From NCBI RefSeq assembly GCF_001426755.1, contig NZ_LMFJ01000001.1, positions 1,874,548 to 1,938,547 on the forward strand: 64,000 bases of DNA, read 5' to 3'. This stretch comes from Aeromicrobium sp. Root495 (GTDB lineage Bacteria; Actinomycetota; Actinomycetes; Propionibacteriales; Nocardioidaceae). Positions 39,765 through 47,733 of the stretch are shown piece after piece (the stretch's first letter is position 1; the number at the start of each line of letters is the position of its first letter). The position numbers were made by a program, and so were the translations under genes. Below the pieces are notes generated by a model, which saw only the letters and a program-made list of their open reading frames with translations, ran no database searches and had not been told where the DNA came from.

Positions 39765-41615
39765 ATGCTCGACCGAACGTCCCGCTCCTACCGTCTCCGG
39801 GTCCTCGCTGCCCTGAGCCTCGTGCTGACACTGGCCACGGCTGTGCAGACCGCCCCTCCTGCCGCTGCCACCCCTGGCTTCGAGCCGGGGTACTGCCGCC
39901 GCTCTGATTATGACTGCGTCGGCGGTGGATACGCGGCCACGGCAGCGTCCACCGGCGACAGCTGGGCGTGGCGCCTCTACGGCACACCCGGTGCCGGCGA
40001 CCTGGGCAGCCCCCCGCACAACTGCACGCTCTACGCGGCCTGGCGCCTCCAGCAGGTGGGCGTCGGGAACCCCGGCTGGGCCGGCCACGCCTACCAGTGG
40101 GGCGGACACTACGGACACGACCGCCGCCCGGCCGTCGGCGCCATCGCCTGGTGGGACCGCAGGAGCACCAGCGACTTCGGCCACGTCGCCTACGTCGAGC
40201 AGGTCAGCGCCGACGGCTCGCGGGTCTACGTCAAGGCCGACAACTACCTCGGCGGCTCCCGCGGCTACACCGACTCCGGCTGGATCTCGGCGGCCTCGGT
40301 GTCAGGGTTCATCCACATCCGCGACACGGCGGCGCCTCCCGTCGACCGGGACGGCGACTTCGTCTCCTACGCCGGCAAGGTCTACCGGATGGCCGGCGGC
40401 GCGCCCATCTACGTCTCGTCCTGGGATCCGTTCGGCGGCCCGCAGCCCACCCGCGCCCTGTCTGACCAGGAGTGGGCCTCTCTTCGCGTGACCCCGCGGG
40501 ACGGGACGACCTTGGCCGGGCGCACCAGCGGACGTGTCTACGTGGTCGCGGGGGGCGCGCCTCAGTACGTCTCCAGCTTCGAGGCGATCGGGGGGCCGCG
40601 TTCTTCCATCCAGGTCGACGACGCGGCGATCGATCGTGCCGGTGAGGGCGACCCCTGGCAGCACCTCGGCCGGTACCCGACGAACGGGACCTACGTGAAC
40701 GGCGGCGGCTCCGGTCGCGTGTACGTGATCGCGGGCGGCGCTCCGACCTTCGTGTCCTCCTGGGAGAACGTGGGTGGCCAGAAGCCCACGGTGACGATCG
40801 ACGACGCGACCATCGCCCATGCGGGCGACACCGACTCGACCTGGGGTCACCTGCGCTCACACCCGTCCGACGGGTTCATCCGAGGATTCAGGTCGGGCCG
40901 GATCTTCAGAGTCGTCTACGAGGGTCACCGGTACTACGTCCCGAGCTGGACGCCCTACGGGGGACCCCAGCCGTACGTCGACGTCGACGACAACGCCATC
41001 GACGGCTGCGACCACCTGGCCTGCGGGCCCTTCGGGTCCTTGGACCAGGCCGTGGGGGGTGCTGAGAAGATCTCCACCGTCGGGTGGGGCATGGATCCGG
41101 ACTCGACCGACTCCATCGCGGTCCATCTCTACGTCGATGACACGTACGCAGGGGCCACCCGGACCGGCGTCGTCCGCCAGGACGTCGACGACGTGTTCCA
41201 CCGCGGCACGACCTTCGGCTTCTCCACGTCGCTGTCCGCGAAGCCCGGCCAGCACACGGTCTGTGCCTACGGCATCAATGCAGGAGCCGGCGGCAACGAC
41301 CGGCTGGGCAGCTGCAAGACCGTGACCGTGACCGCCAAGCCCCTCGTGAAGAACCTCAGGGCTCCCTCCATCTCCGGGACCGTGCGGGTCGGCAAGGTCG
41401 TGAAGGCCAAGGTCGGCACGTGGAGCCCCTCCGGCCTGACCTACCAGTACCGGTGGAAGGTCAATGGTCAGGCGATCAAGGGGGCCACCAGGTCGACGTA
41501 CAAGATCCCGGCGTCAGCCAGGAAGAAGAGGCTCTCGGTCGTCGTCAAGGCTTCCAGGAGCGGTTACCGGGCGCACTCCACAGAGTCAGTCCGCTCGGCC
41601 AAGGTCCGCTCGTGA
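39765..41615 (+). CDS. Secreted CHAP-domain cell-wall hydrolase with GGAPxYVSSW repeats and C-terminal Ig-like domain
   Basis: 616 residues. There is a signal peptide (1-35, cleavage after PAAA). A CHAP amidase/endopeptidase domain has the catalytic pair C87 (NCTLYAAW) and H140 (FGHVAYVE). Four repeats of about 61 residues begin near 204, 255, 316 and 377 (GRVYVVAGGAPQYVSS type). A beta-sandwich-like region spans about 425-525, and an Ig-like domain (PSISGTVRVGKVVKAKVG, YQYRWKVNGQAIKGAT) runs to the end. The repeats probably bind cell wall or glycan. AGGAG precedes the ATG, and the leader matches that of the next gene. Confidence 0.85.
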   Translation: MLDRTSRSYRLRVLAALSLVLTLATAVQTAPPAAATPGFEPGYCRRSDYDCVGGGYAATAASTGDSWAWRLYGTPGAGDLGSPPHNCTLYAAWRLQQVGVGNPGWAGHAYQWGGHYGHDRRPAVGAIAWWDRRSTSDFGHVAYVEQVSADGSRVYVKADNYLGGSRGYTDSGWISAASVSGFIHIRDTAAPPVDRDGDFVSYAGKVYRMAGGAPIYVSSWDPFGGPQPTRALSDQEWASLRVTPRDGTTLAGRTSGRVYVVAGGAPQYVSSFEAIGGPRSSIQVDDAAIDRAGEGDPWQHLGRYPTNGTYVNGGGSGRVYVIAGGAPTFVSSWENVGGQKPTVTIDDATIAHAGDTDSTWGHLRSHPSDGFIRGFRSGRIFRVVYEGHRYYVPSWTPYGGPQPYVDVDDNAIDGCDHLACGPFGSLDQAVGGAEKISTVGWGMDPDSTDSIAVHLYVDDTYAGATRTGVVRQDVDDVFHRGTTFGFSTSLSAKPGQHTVCAYGINAGAGGNDRLGSCKTVTVTAKPLVKNLRAPSISGTVRVGKVVKAKVGTWSPSGLTYQYRWKVNGQAIKGATRSTYKIPASARKKRLSVVVKASRSGYRAHSTESVRSAKVRS

Positions 41616-41732
41616 CGTGAGGGTGGTCAGTCCGAGCTCGAGGAGGCCATTTCTGTCCGTTCCACGGATGAGTCAGCGGTCCGGGCGGTAGTTTGTGGGC
41701 GGGTGGGAGCCCGAGCCCCAGGAGCACCCACG

Positions 41733-44111
41733 ATGATGCGCCGCCCGACTCAGCGCCGCCGGATCTCGGCGACCCTGCTCCTTCCGCTGTCGGCCTTCTT
41801 CACGGTCGCCCTCGCGCAGTCCCCCGCCAGTGCGACGAGCCTCCAGTCGACCGTCCTCAGCCCCGTCAACGGCAGCGTCACCTCTGCTCCGAGCGAGCCC
41901 CACCATCGCCCGTATGCCGGCGACTACTCCTACGACGTCGCTGGGACCGGCTCCGCCTACGCGCGGTTTCGGAACACCAATGGATCACTCACGCTCTCGG
42001 TGGCCAGCATCGGCCGCGCCTGCGCCTCGGGCCGGTTCAGCGACGGCGGGGACCGCATCACGTTGAACGTGATGATCAATGGCCAGAAGGTCGGCACCGT
42101 GGCCTACGCCCACCTCACCGGCTTCCCCATCACGTCGGGCGCCGTCCCTGTGGGTGCCGCGATCGGGCGAGTCGTGACCGGATCAGATGGCGTCTCGTCG
42201 AGCAGCTGCTGGACCGGCTCCCACGTCCACGTGGAGCCGCGCAACGACTCCAAGTACGGCTGCGCGATCGCCTCGCTCCGTCAACGGGCCGACCAGGACA
42301 CTGCCCTCGGGATCCTCGGAGGCGAGCGCGCAGCTGGGGTCAACCAGTACTGTGCTGCTGGTTCCGAGACACCGTCCACCCCCGTCCCGACCGACCAGGA
42401 CGGCGACGGTCTTGCCGATCAGTCGGACCGGTGTCCCGGCCTGGCCGGCCCCGCATCGACGGGCGGATGCCCGGACCGGAACCTCGTCCGGGGCGGCGGG
42501 TTCGAGGATGCCGGCGGATGGCAGGCCATGCCGAGGACCAACTTCGTGACCTACACCGCAGACCAGGCGGCCCAGGGCGAGAGACCACGCTCCGGCGCGA
42601 GGAACGCCGCCTTCAACACCAGTGCGTCAGGAGGAGGGATCTATCAGGACATCCCGGCGTCGATCGTCTCGGGAGACACCTATTGCGCGAGCTCCTTCGT
42701 TCGGTCGCAGACCGGCGGTGTCGCCTCGGGATCGTTCACGCTCTGGATGCTCGGCGGGACCTCGGAGAACGGCACCCGCAGCTACAGCAAGCTCGGGACG
42801 AAGGACAGCTGGCGTCCGCTGTCCACCTGCGTCACGGCCACACAGAGTCACTCCGCACTGCGGATCCAGTTCTACCCCACACCCAACGCCTCCGGGACCA
42901 CCCAGGCGGATGACATCAACGTCGCCAAGTCCCTCGTGAAGGGCGGGGGCTTCGAGGACGCTGCGGGGTGGGCCGCGATGCCGAGCACGAACTTCGTGAC
43001 GTACACCGCCAACCAGGTCGCTCAGGGCGAGGTGCCACGTTCCGGTCGCCGCTACGCCGCCTTCAACTCCAGCGCCTCGGGCGGCGGGATCTACCAGGAC
43101 TTCCCCGCCTCGATCTCCGCGGGCGACACCTACTGCGGCAGCAGCTTCGTCCGTGCTCAGACAGGCGGCACAGCCTCGGGCCGGTTCACCGTCTGGCTGC
43201 TCGGTACGACCGAGCCCGAGAACGGTGGCCGGACCTACGGCTCACTGTCCACGAAGGGCAACTGGGCGCCCGTCTCGACCTGCGTGACGGCCACCCGCGC
43301 GCACTCGGCGGTGCGTGTCCAGTTCTACTCCGAGAAGGGCACGACCCAGGCCGACGACGTCAACGTCGCCCGGTCCCTGGCGAAGGGAGGCGGATTCGAG
43401 AGCGCCTCAGGCTGGAACGCCATGGCCGGCACGAACTTCGTGACCTACACGTCGAACCAGGTCGCCGGGGGCGAGACCGCCCGCTCGGGCACCCACTACG
43501 CCGCCATCAACACCAACGTCAGCGGCGGCGGCATCTACCAGGACGTCCCGGCGACGATCACGGCCGGCGACACGTATTGCGCCAGCGCATTCGTCCGATC
43601 GCAGACCGGTGGGACAGCGTCCGGCACCTTCACACTCTGGATGCTCGGGTCGACGTCGGAGAACGGCTCGCGCGGCTACAGCAGACTGTCGACGAAGGAG
43701 CACTGGTCGCCCGTCTCCACGTGCGTGACCGCCACACAGAACCACTCAGCACTGCGCGTCCAGTTCTACCCGCAGCCCAACGGAGGAACGACGCAGATCG
43801 ACGACGTCGGCTTCGGAAACTTCTCGCAGCTGACCATGCAGTCCCTCACCAGCTCCCGGGCACCGTCGGTCACAGGGAAGGTCAGGGTGAGCAGCGTGCT
43901 GAAGGCGAAGGTCGGCATCTGGTCACCCTCGGGCACGTCGTTCAGGTACCAGTGGCGGGCCAACGGCGCGAGCATCAAAGGCGCCACGAGGTCGTCCTAC
44001 AAGATCGCGAGGTCGTTGCGGGGCAAGAAGCTGAGCGTCGTCGTCACGGCGTCGCGCTTCGGCTACTCGTCCAAGGCGGCCACGTCGGCGTCCACGACGA
44101 AGGTGAGATAG
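41733..44111 (+). CDS. Secreted M23-like protein with TSP3 site, three CBM-like repeats and C-terminal Ig-like domain
   Basis: 792 residues: a signal peptide (1-34), then an M23/LytM-like domain with metal-ligand candidates H57/H58, D64 or D68, and H164-V-H166 (GSHVHVEP). A calcium-binding thrombospondin-3 type segment DQDGDGLADQSDRCPG lies at about 225, followed by three tandem carbohydrate-binding-like modules of about 148 residues. The final Ig-like domain is a close relative of that of the upstream CHAP protein. Peptidase activity is uncertain because ligand spacing is unusual. Twin terminators follow. Confidence 0.8.
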   Translation: MMRRPTQRRRISATLLLPLSAFFTVALAQSPASATSLQSTVLSPVNGSVTSAPSEPHHRPYAGDYSYDVAGTGSAYARFRNTNGSLTLSVASIGRACASGRFSDGGDRITLNVMINGQKVGTVAYAHLTGFPITSGAVPVGAAIGRVVTGSDGVSSSSCWTGSHVHVEPRNDSKYGCAIASLRQRADQDTALGILGGERAAGVNQYCAAGSETPSTPVPTDQDGDGLADQSDRCPGLAGPASTGGCPDRNLVRGGGFEDAGGWQAMPRTNFVTYTADQAAQGERPRSGARNAAFNTSASGGGIYQDIPASIVSGDTYCASSFVRSQTGGVASGSFTLWMLGGTSENGTRSYSKLGTKDSWRPLSTCVTATQSHSALRIQFYPTPNASGTTQADDINVAKSLVKGGGFEDAAGWAAMPSTNFVTYTANQVAQGEVPRSGRRYAAFNSSASGGGIYQDFPASISAGDTYCGSSFVRAQTGGTASGRFTVWLLGTTEPENGGRTYGSLSTKGNWAPVSTCVTATRAHSAVRVQFYSEKGTTQADDVNVARSLAKGGGFESASGWNAMAGTNFVTYTSNQVAGGETARSGTHYAAINTNVSGGGIYQDVPATITAGDTYCASAFVRSQTGGTASGTFTLWMLGSTSENGSRGYSRLSTKEHWSPVSTCVTATQNHSALRVQFYPQPNGGTTQIDDVGFGNFSQLTMQSLTSSRAPSVTGKVRVSSVLKAKVGIWSPSGTSFRYQWRANGASIKGATRSSYKIARSLRGKKLSVVVTASRFGYSSKAATSASTTKVR
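42480..43811 (+). repeat. Three tandem ~444-bp repeats encoding CBM-like modules
   Basis: Units begin at 42480, 42930 and 43374 (150, 148 and about 146 codons), each opening with L-[VA]-[RK]-G-G-G-F-E and containing TNFVTYT, SGGGIYQD, GDTYC and VSTCVTAT-type blocks. The two invariant cysteines per unit suggest one disulfide each. The copies differ mostly by conservative changes, so the triplication is not very recent. Confidence 0.85.
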
Positions 44112-44135
44112 GGCCTCGCCGCGCCCGGACAAGGC

Positions 44136-44168
44136 GACAGGGCTCCCCCTCGGGAGGGAAGCCCTGTC
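44136..44168 (+). terminator. Terminator 1 after the M23-like gene
   Basis: GACAGGGCT (44136-44144) pairs with AGCCCTGTC (44160-44168), with a further internal TCCC/GGGA pairing. Confidence 0.85.
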
Positions 44169-44262
44169 TGATCGGAGACCACCAACTTGGGGAGCAAGTG
44201 ATTCCGGGAGCAGCCTAGTCTGATTCGCTCCAGATAAGCAACAGTCAATTCTCTGCAAAAGC

Positions 44263-44292
44263 GACAGGGCCCCCGGGAGAGGGAGCCCTGTC
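44263..44292 (+). terminator. Terminator 2, near-duplicate of terminator 1
   Basis: GACAGGGC (44263-44270) pairs with GCCCTGTC (44285-44292) around a CCCGGGAGAGG-type loop. The context GCGACAGGGC...AGCCCTGTCTG is nearly the same as terminator 1, 127 bp upstream. Confidence 0.8.
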
Positions 44293-44705
44293 TGGTGAGA
44301 CCTAGCCCTGAGGAAGCTTCGGCCTGAATGCGAGTCACTATTCTGGGAGATGGACCCGCTCGCCCAGTGTGAACCAATTGACTACAGATGTCTAGTCAAC
44401 AATATGTCGGCCAGCCGCCTGTCCTGTCGGAGCCGAGACGCCGGGTCCTCATCAGACGCATCGCGATCACGCTGCTTCGACGCGAATCAACACCAGCTGC
44501 CGGCGGCACGCACGACAGCCCCGGACACTCATGACAGCCCTCATGGCGACGACGATGCTTCATGCCCACACCTTTCGTCGTCTCCGGATGTTCTGCTCAG
44601 TCTCCCGAACGATCCTTCCGCGTCGGCGGGTCGTAAGGACGTCACTGGCCTCCGAGAGCCAGCAGTGATTGGCTGAGACCACGCCTGCGAAGGAGACCCC
44701 ACCTC

Positions 44706-45614
44706 ATGACCCAGCGCATCGTCCCCAACCTCTGGCTCCCCGGCAACGCCGAGGAAGCCGTCGACTTCTGGGTCAAGGCCTTCGACCCCGTCAGCCCCGA
44801 GGGCGCCAGGGTCACCGGCGGTGCCCGCTACCCCACCGAGGGCCTGCTCGACTTCCAGGAGTCACTCGCCGGCCAGGCCATCACCGTCGACTTCACCCTC
44901 GGCGACACCGCCTTCACCGCCATCAACGCCGGTCCGATGTTCGAGCCCAACGGCTCCATCTCGTTCTTCGTGAACTTCGACGCGTCCTTCGAGCCCGACG
45001 CCCGCGCCCACCTCGACGCGCTCTGGGAGGTGCTGGCCGACGGCGGCAAGGTGCTCATGCCGCTCGGCGAGTACCCGTTCAGCCCGCACTACGGCTGGGT
45101 GGAGGACCGCTACGGCTTCTCGTGGCAGCTCATCCTCACCGACCCCGAGGGCGAGCCGCGCCCGTTCATCGTCCCCAGCCTGATGTTCTCCGGAGCCAAC
45201 ACCAACCGGGCCGGCGCAGCCCTGCGCCACTACGCCGAGACCCTGCAGAACAGTCGCCTCGGCACCCTCGCCCCCTACCCGGAGAAGACCGGACCCGCCG
45301 ACGCCGGCTCCCTCATGTACGGCGAGGCGGAGCTCGACGGCATCTGGATCGCCGCCATGGACTCGGGCGTGGAGATGGACGCACCGTTCAACGAGGCCGT
45401 CTCCCTCCAGGTCTTCGCCGACGACCAGGCCGAGATCGACCGCCTCTGGGAGCACCTCTCCCACGTCCCCGAGTCCGAGCAGTGCGGCTGGTGCAAGGAC
45501 GAGTTCGGCGTCAGCTGGCAGGTCATCCCCACCCACCTCGACGAGCTCATGCAGCGTCCTGGCGCCTACGAGAAGCTCATGGGGATGCACAAGATCGTGA
45601 TCGACGAGTTCTGA
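44706..45614 (+). CDS. Two-domain VOC-family (PhnB/3-dmu-9-3-mt-like) protein
   Basis: 302 residues made of two glyoxalase-like halves. Each has the PhnB pattern: LWLPGNAEEAVDFWVKAF ... FTAINAGPMFEPNGSISFFV ... YGWVEDRYGFSWQLI, and then SLMFSGANTNRAGAALRHYAETL ... CGWCKDEFGVSWQVIP. The DUF899/3-demethylubiquinone-methyltransferase label used for such proteins is historical; enzymatic function is unknown. GAAGGAGA precedes the ATG. It stands alone with its own promoter region. Confidence 0.85.
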   Translation: MTQRIVPNLWLPGNAEEAVDFWVKAFDPVSPEGARVTGGARYPTEGLLDFQESLAGQAITVDFTLGDTAFTAINAGPMFEPNGSISFFVNFDASFEPDARAHLDALWEVLADGGKVLMPLGEYPFSPHYGWVEDRYGFSWQLILTDPEGEPRPFIVPSLMFSGANTNRAGAALRHYAETLQNSRLGTLAPYPEKTGPADAGSLMYGEAELDGIWIAAMDSGVEMDAPFNEAVSLQVFADDQAEIDRLWEHLSHVPESEQCGWCKDEFGVSWQVIPTHLDELMQRPGAYEKLMGMHKIVIDEF

Positions 45615-45743
45615 CCCGCCTCGTGCCTCTGCACTGTGGCACGACCCGCGTGCCTCGTTCCCCTGATTCGAGATCTACCTGAGGTCGGGACATGAGGCTT
45701 CTCGGCACCACACCGAGCAGCCCACCTAACGTACGGAGGAGCC

Positions 45744-46451
45744 ATGACGACGACGGTGGAGCGAGCGCGACGACTGGCCCACGAGCGCCCGGACCGACCT
45801 GTTCCGTGCCCGGGATGCGCAGCGGGCGTGAGTGGCACCAATCTCGAAGGTCACCTCGAGAAGACCCATCACGGCGCGGCCGCGGCGCACCACGCGCGAT
45901 GGGGCGGACCGGAACGGGTCACCTCACGCTGGCTGCTCGGGCTGGCGCTCGGGGCCGCAGCGCTCGTAGCGGTCTACGCCGCGATCTCAGGGGCACCGGA
46001 GGATCGAGTCATCCTCGGAACTGCGGCCGTCGCTTCTCTGACAACCATTCTCTGGGGTGCCGTTGCCTGGGGTGCACCACTCTTCCCTGGGGTGCTCACC
46101 CTTGATGAGCGAGGCGCTGTGCTGCGTCACACGTTCGGCCTGGTTCGTCGGCGGCTTGGCTCGATCGACGAAGTCGTGATCGGCACAGCCATGGAAAGTC
46201 GTCCCTCGGGCGACTCCGGCAACGACGACAGCTACGCGAGCATCGATGTTCGAGTCGGCATCTATCTGCAGCTACGCCACGGCAGGCGCCAGATCACCGT
46301 GCACTGTCGCACTGCGGGTGTGGTGCGGTCGACCTGGTCCGGATGGAGACAAGGAAAGAAACGGAAGCGCCTCGACATCACACTCGACCCAGCGGAGTTC
46401 GTCGCCCTGCAGCTGGCGCTCTGGGAGCGCGGGTCTCTCACGCCTCGCTGA
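45744..46451 (+). CDS. Membrane protein with N-terminal zinc-finger-like motif
   Basis: 235 residues. Near the N-terminus CPGC followed by EGHLEKTHHG gives a C-x2-C...H-x4-H arrangement like a C2H2 zinc finger. Two membrane segments follow (WLLGLALGAAALVAVYAAI and RVILGTAAVASLTTILWGAVAWG), then a cytoplasmic PH-like beta-rich domain (LDERGAVLRHTFGLVRRRLGSIDEVVIG, RRQITVHCRTAG). A good GGAGGA ribosome-binding site precedes the ATG. No known function. Confidence 0.75.
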   Translation: MTTTVERARRLAHERPDRPVPCPGCAAGVSGTNLEGHLEKTHHGAAAAHHARWGGPERVTSRWLLGLALGAAALVAVYAAISGAPEDRVILGTAAVASLTTILWGAVAWGAPLFPGVLTLDERGAVLRHTFGLVRRRLGSIDEVVIGTAMESRPSGDSGNDDSYASIDVRVGIYLQLRHGRRQITVHCRTAGVVRSTWSGWRQGKKRKRLDITLDPAEFVALQLALWERGSLTPR

Positions 46452-46572
46452 GACTCAGTCGAAAATCGTGTGGAGCGGCAAGCGCGGCCTGTCACGCGGA
46501 CACGGTTGCAACGCCTGCTGCGCAGCGATGCGACCGCTCGGTGCGAAGGAGCCTTGCTGGGAGGATGGGTCG

Positions 46573-46971
46573 GTGCCGTGGGACATCGTGATCGCCGTCG
46601 TCGTCGGGCTGGGCGTGGTGTGGGTCGTGCTGGTCGCGGCGCTGTGGATCGCGAAGCCTGACGAGATGCAGCTCCGGGACGCCCTGCGGATCCTGCCGGA
46701 CCTGGTCGGGCTGCTGCGTCGCGTCGCGGCAGACCGCTCGCTTCCTCAGGGGGTGCGGGTCCGGGTCTGGCTCCTGATCGCGTACCTGGCGATGCCGATC
46801 GATCTCGTGCCGGACGTCATCCCGGTGATGGGGTACGCCGACGACGCGGTGGTCGTGATGCTGGTGCTGCGCTCGGTCGTGCGACGCGCTGGCGCTGAGG
46901 CGCTCGAGCGGCACTGGCGGGGGTCGGCCGACGGGTTGGCGGTCGTGCGGCGGTTGGCCGGGGTTCGGTGA
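46573..46971 (+). CDS. DUF1232 (YkvA-like) membrane protein
   Basis: 132 residues from the GTG at 46573, with GGGAGGA eight bases upstream. An N-terminal membrane helix (DIVIAVVVGLGVVWVVLVAAL) precedes the DUF1232 core YLAMPIDLVPDVIPVMGYADDAV. The family is widespread with no firm function. It is convergent with a tetR gene across a short inverted repeat. Confidence 0.85.
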   Translation: MPWDIVIAVVVGLGVVWVVLVAALWIAKPDEMQLRDALRILPDLVGLLRRVAADRSLPQGVRVRVWLLIAYLAMPIDLVPDVIPVMGYADDAVVVMLVLRSVVRRAGAEALERHWRGSADGLAVVRRLAGVR

Positions 46972-46981
46972 GGGTCGTCGG

Positions 46982-47013
46982 CTGAGCTCGAACGCTGCCC
47001 TCGACAGGCTCAG
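46982..47013. terminator. Inverted repeat between convergent DUF1232 and tetR genes
   Basis: CTGAGC (46982-46987) and GCTCAG (47008-47013) with a 20-nt centre. The arms are short, and the call rests mainly on position between two stop codons. Confidence 0.4.
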
Positions 47014-47027
47014 GGGCGAGGCCGGGG

Positions 47028-47654
47028 TCAGGGCGTGGGGGCGACGATGGCCTTGCCCAGACGGGCGATCTCGTCGACGAGGTCGTCGCGGGAGATGTCG
47101 ATCTCGCCGCGGACCCAGCGGCTCACGACGTCGGTGGTGCCGGCGACGACGATGTGGGCGTCGACGCGCGATCGGGCGTCGTCGCGCGGGACCTGGAGCA
47201 CGACGTCGAGGAGGAGCACGGTGAACTCGCCGATGGCGGCCTCGCGGCGGGCGTGCACGGCATCGAGAGCGGCCGCCTCGGCGTAGAGGCGCGCCCGGCG
47301 GGGGTCGCGCAGCAGCACCTCCACGAGTGCCTCGACGGTGGGCGCCATCCGCTCGGCGGGCGTGGGACCGGCAGCCGCGAGACCCGCGGCGATGGCGGTC
47401 TGGACCTCGTCGAGCAGGCTCTCGAGGATGTGGACCGCGAGGGCGTCGCGGTCGGAGAAGCTCTCGTAGAAGTAGCGCTTGGTGAGGCCGGCTCGGGCGC
47501 ACACGCCCTCGGCGTTCAGGACGGTGAGACCGTCCTCCCCGATCATCTCCAGCGCAGCCTCGACGAGCCGCTCGCGACGGTCCCGTCGACGCTCGTCGGC
47601 CGGGACGCCCCGGTAGGTCCGGGCCGGTGCCGCTGTATCCGATGTCGCGTTCAC
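47028..47654 (-). CDS. TetR-family transcriptional regulator
   Basis: 208 residues with the N-terminal helix-turn-helix ERLVEAALEMIGEDGLTVLNAEGVCARAGLTKRYFYESF and a helical ligand domain (PTPAERMAPTVEALVEVLLRDPRRARLYAEAAAL). The GTG start at 47654 lies 6 nt after CAAGAT, matching the leaderless pattern. It follows the nitronate monooxygenase gene on the same strand, but a terminator separates them. Confidence 0.9.
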   Translation of the reverse strand: MNATSDTAAPARTYRGVPADERRRDRRERLVEAALEMIGEDGLTVLNAEGVCARAGLTKRYFYESFSDRDALAVHILESLLDEVQTAIAAGLAAAGPTPAERMAPTVEALVEVLLRDPRRARLYAEAAALDAVHARREAAIGEFTVLLLDVVLQVPRDDARSRVDAHIVVAGTTDVVSRWVRGEIDISRDDLVDEIARLGKAIVAPTP

Positions 47655-47706
47655 GCCGACATCTTGCCACGACAGGGTGGGTCAGTGTGACTTCTGACAC
47701 GTGACC

Positions 47707-47731
47707 GCGTCAGAGTGCGAGCCTCTGACGC
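47707..47731 (-). terminator. Terminator after the nitronate monooxygenase gene
   Basis: GCGTCAGAG (47707-47715) and CTCTGACGC (47723-47731) form a perfect 9-bp stem with a 7-nt loop, directly downstream of the minus-strand stop at 47734. Confidence 0.75.
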
Positions 47732-47733
47732 CC

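Larger units (their letters stand above)
44112..44705. other. Non-coding region with twin terminators and an isolated dyad
   Basis: About 590 bp with no convincing gene on either strand. It holds two similar terminators (listed separately), a dyad TTGACTA-N8-TAGTCAA (44378-44399) that also resembles a -35 followed by CAATAT at 44400-44405, and a lower-GC stretch before the VOC gene. The open frame at 44350-44676 has random-looking composition and no coding bias. It may contain a small RNA or remnants of an insertion. Confidence 0.5.

Noticed and set aside
44350..44676. 108-codon frame after the terminators
   Set aside because: Composition is random-looking with many Ser, Arg and His, no third-position GC bias, no ribosome-binding site and no recognisable fold.
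39726..44705. Prophage endolysin region
   Set aside because: CHAP and M23-like domains are also found in endolysins, but both proteins have signal peptides and wall-binding repeats, and no phage structural or integrase gene is nearby.
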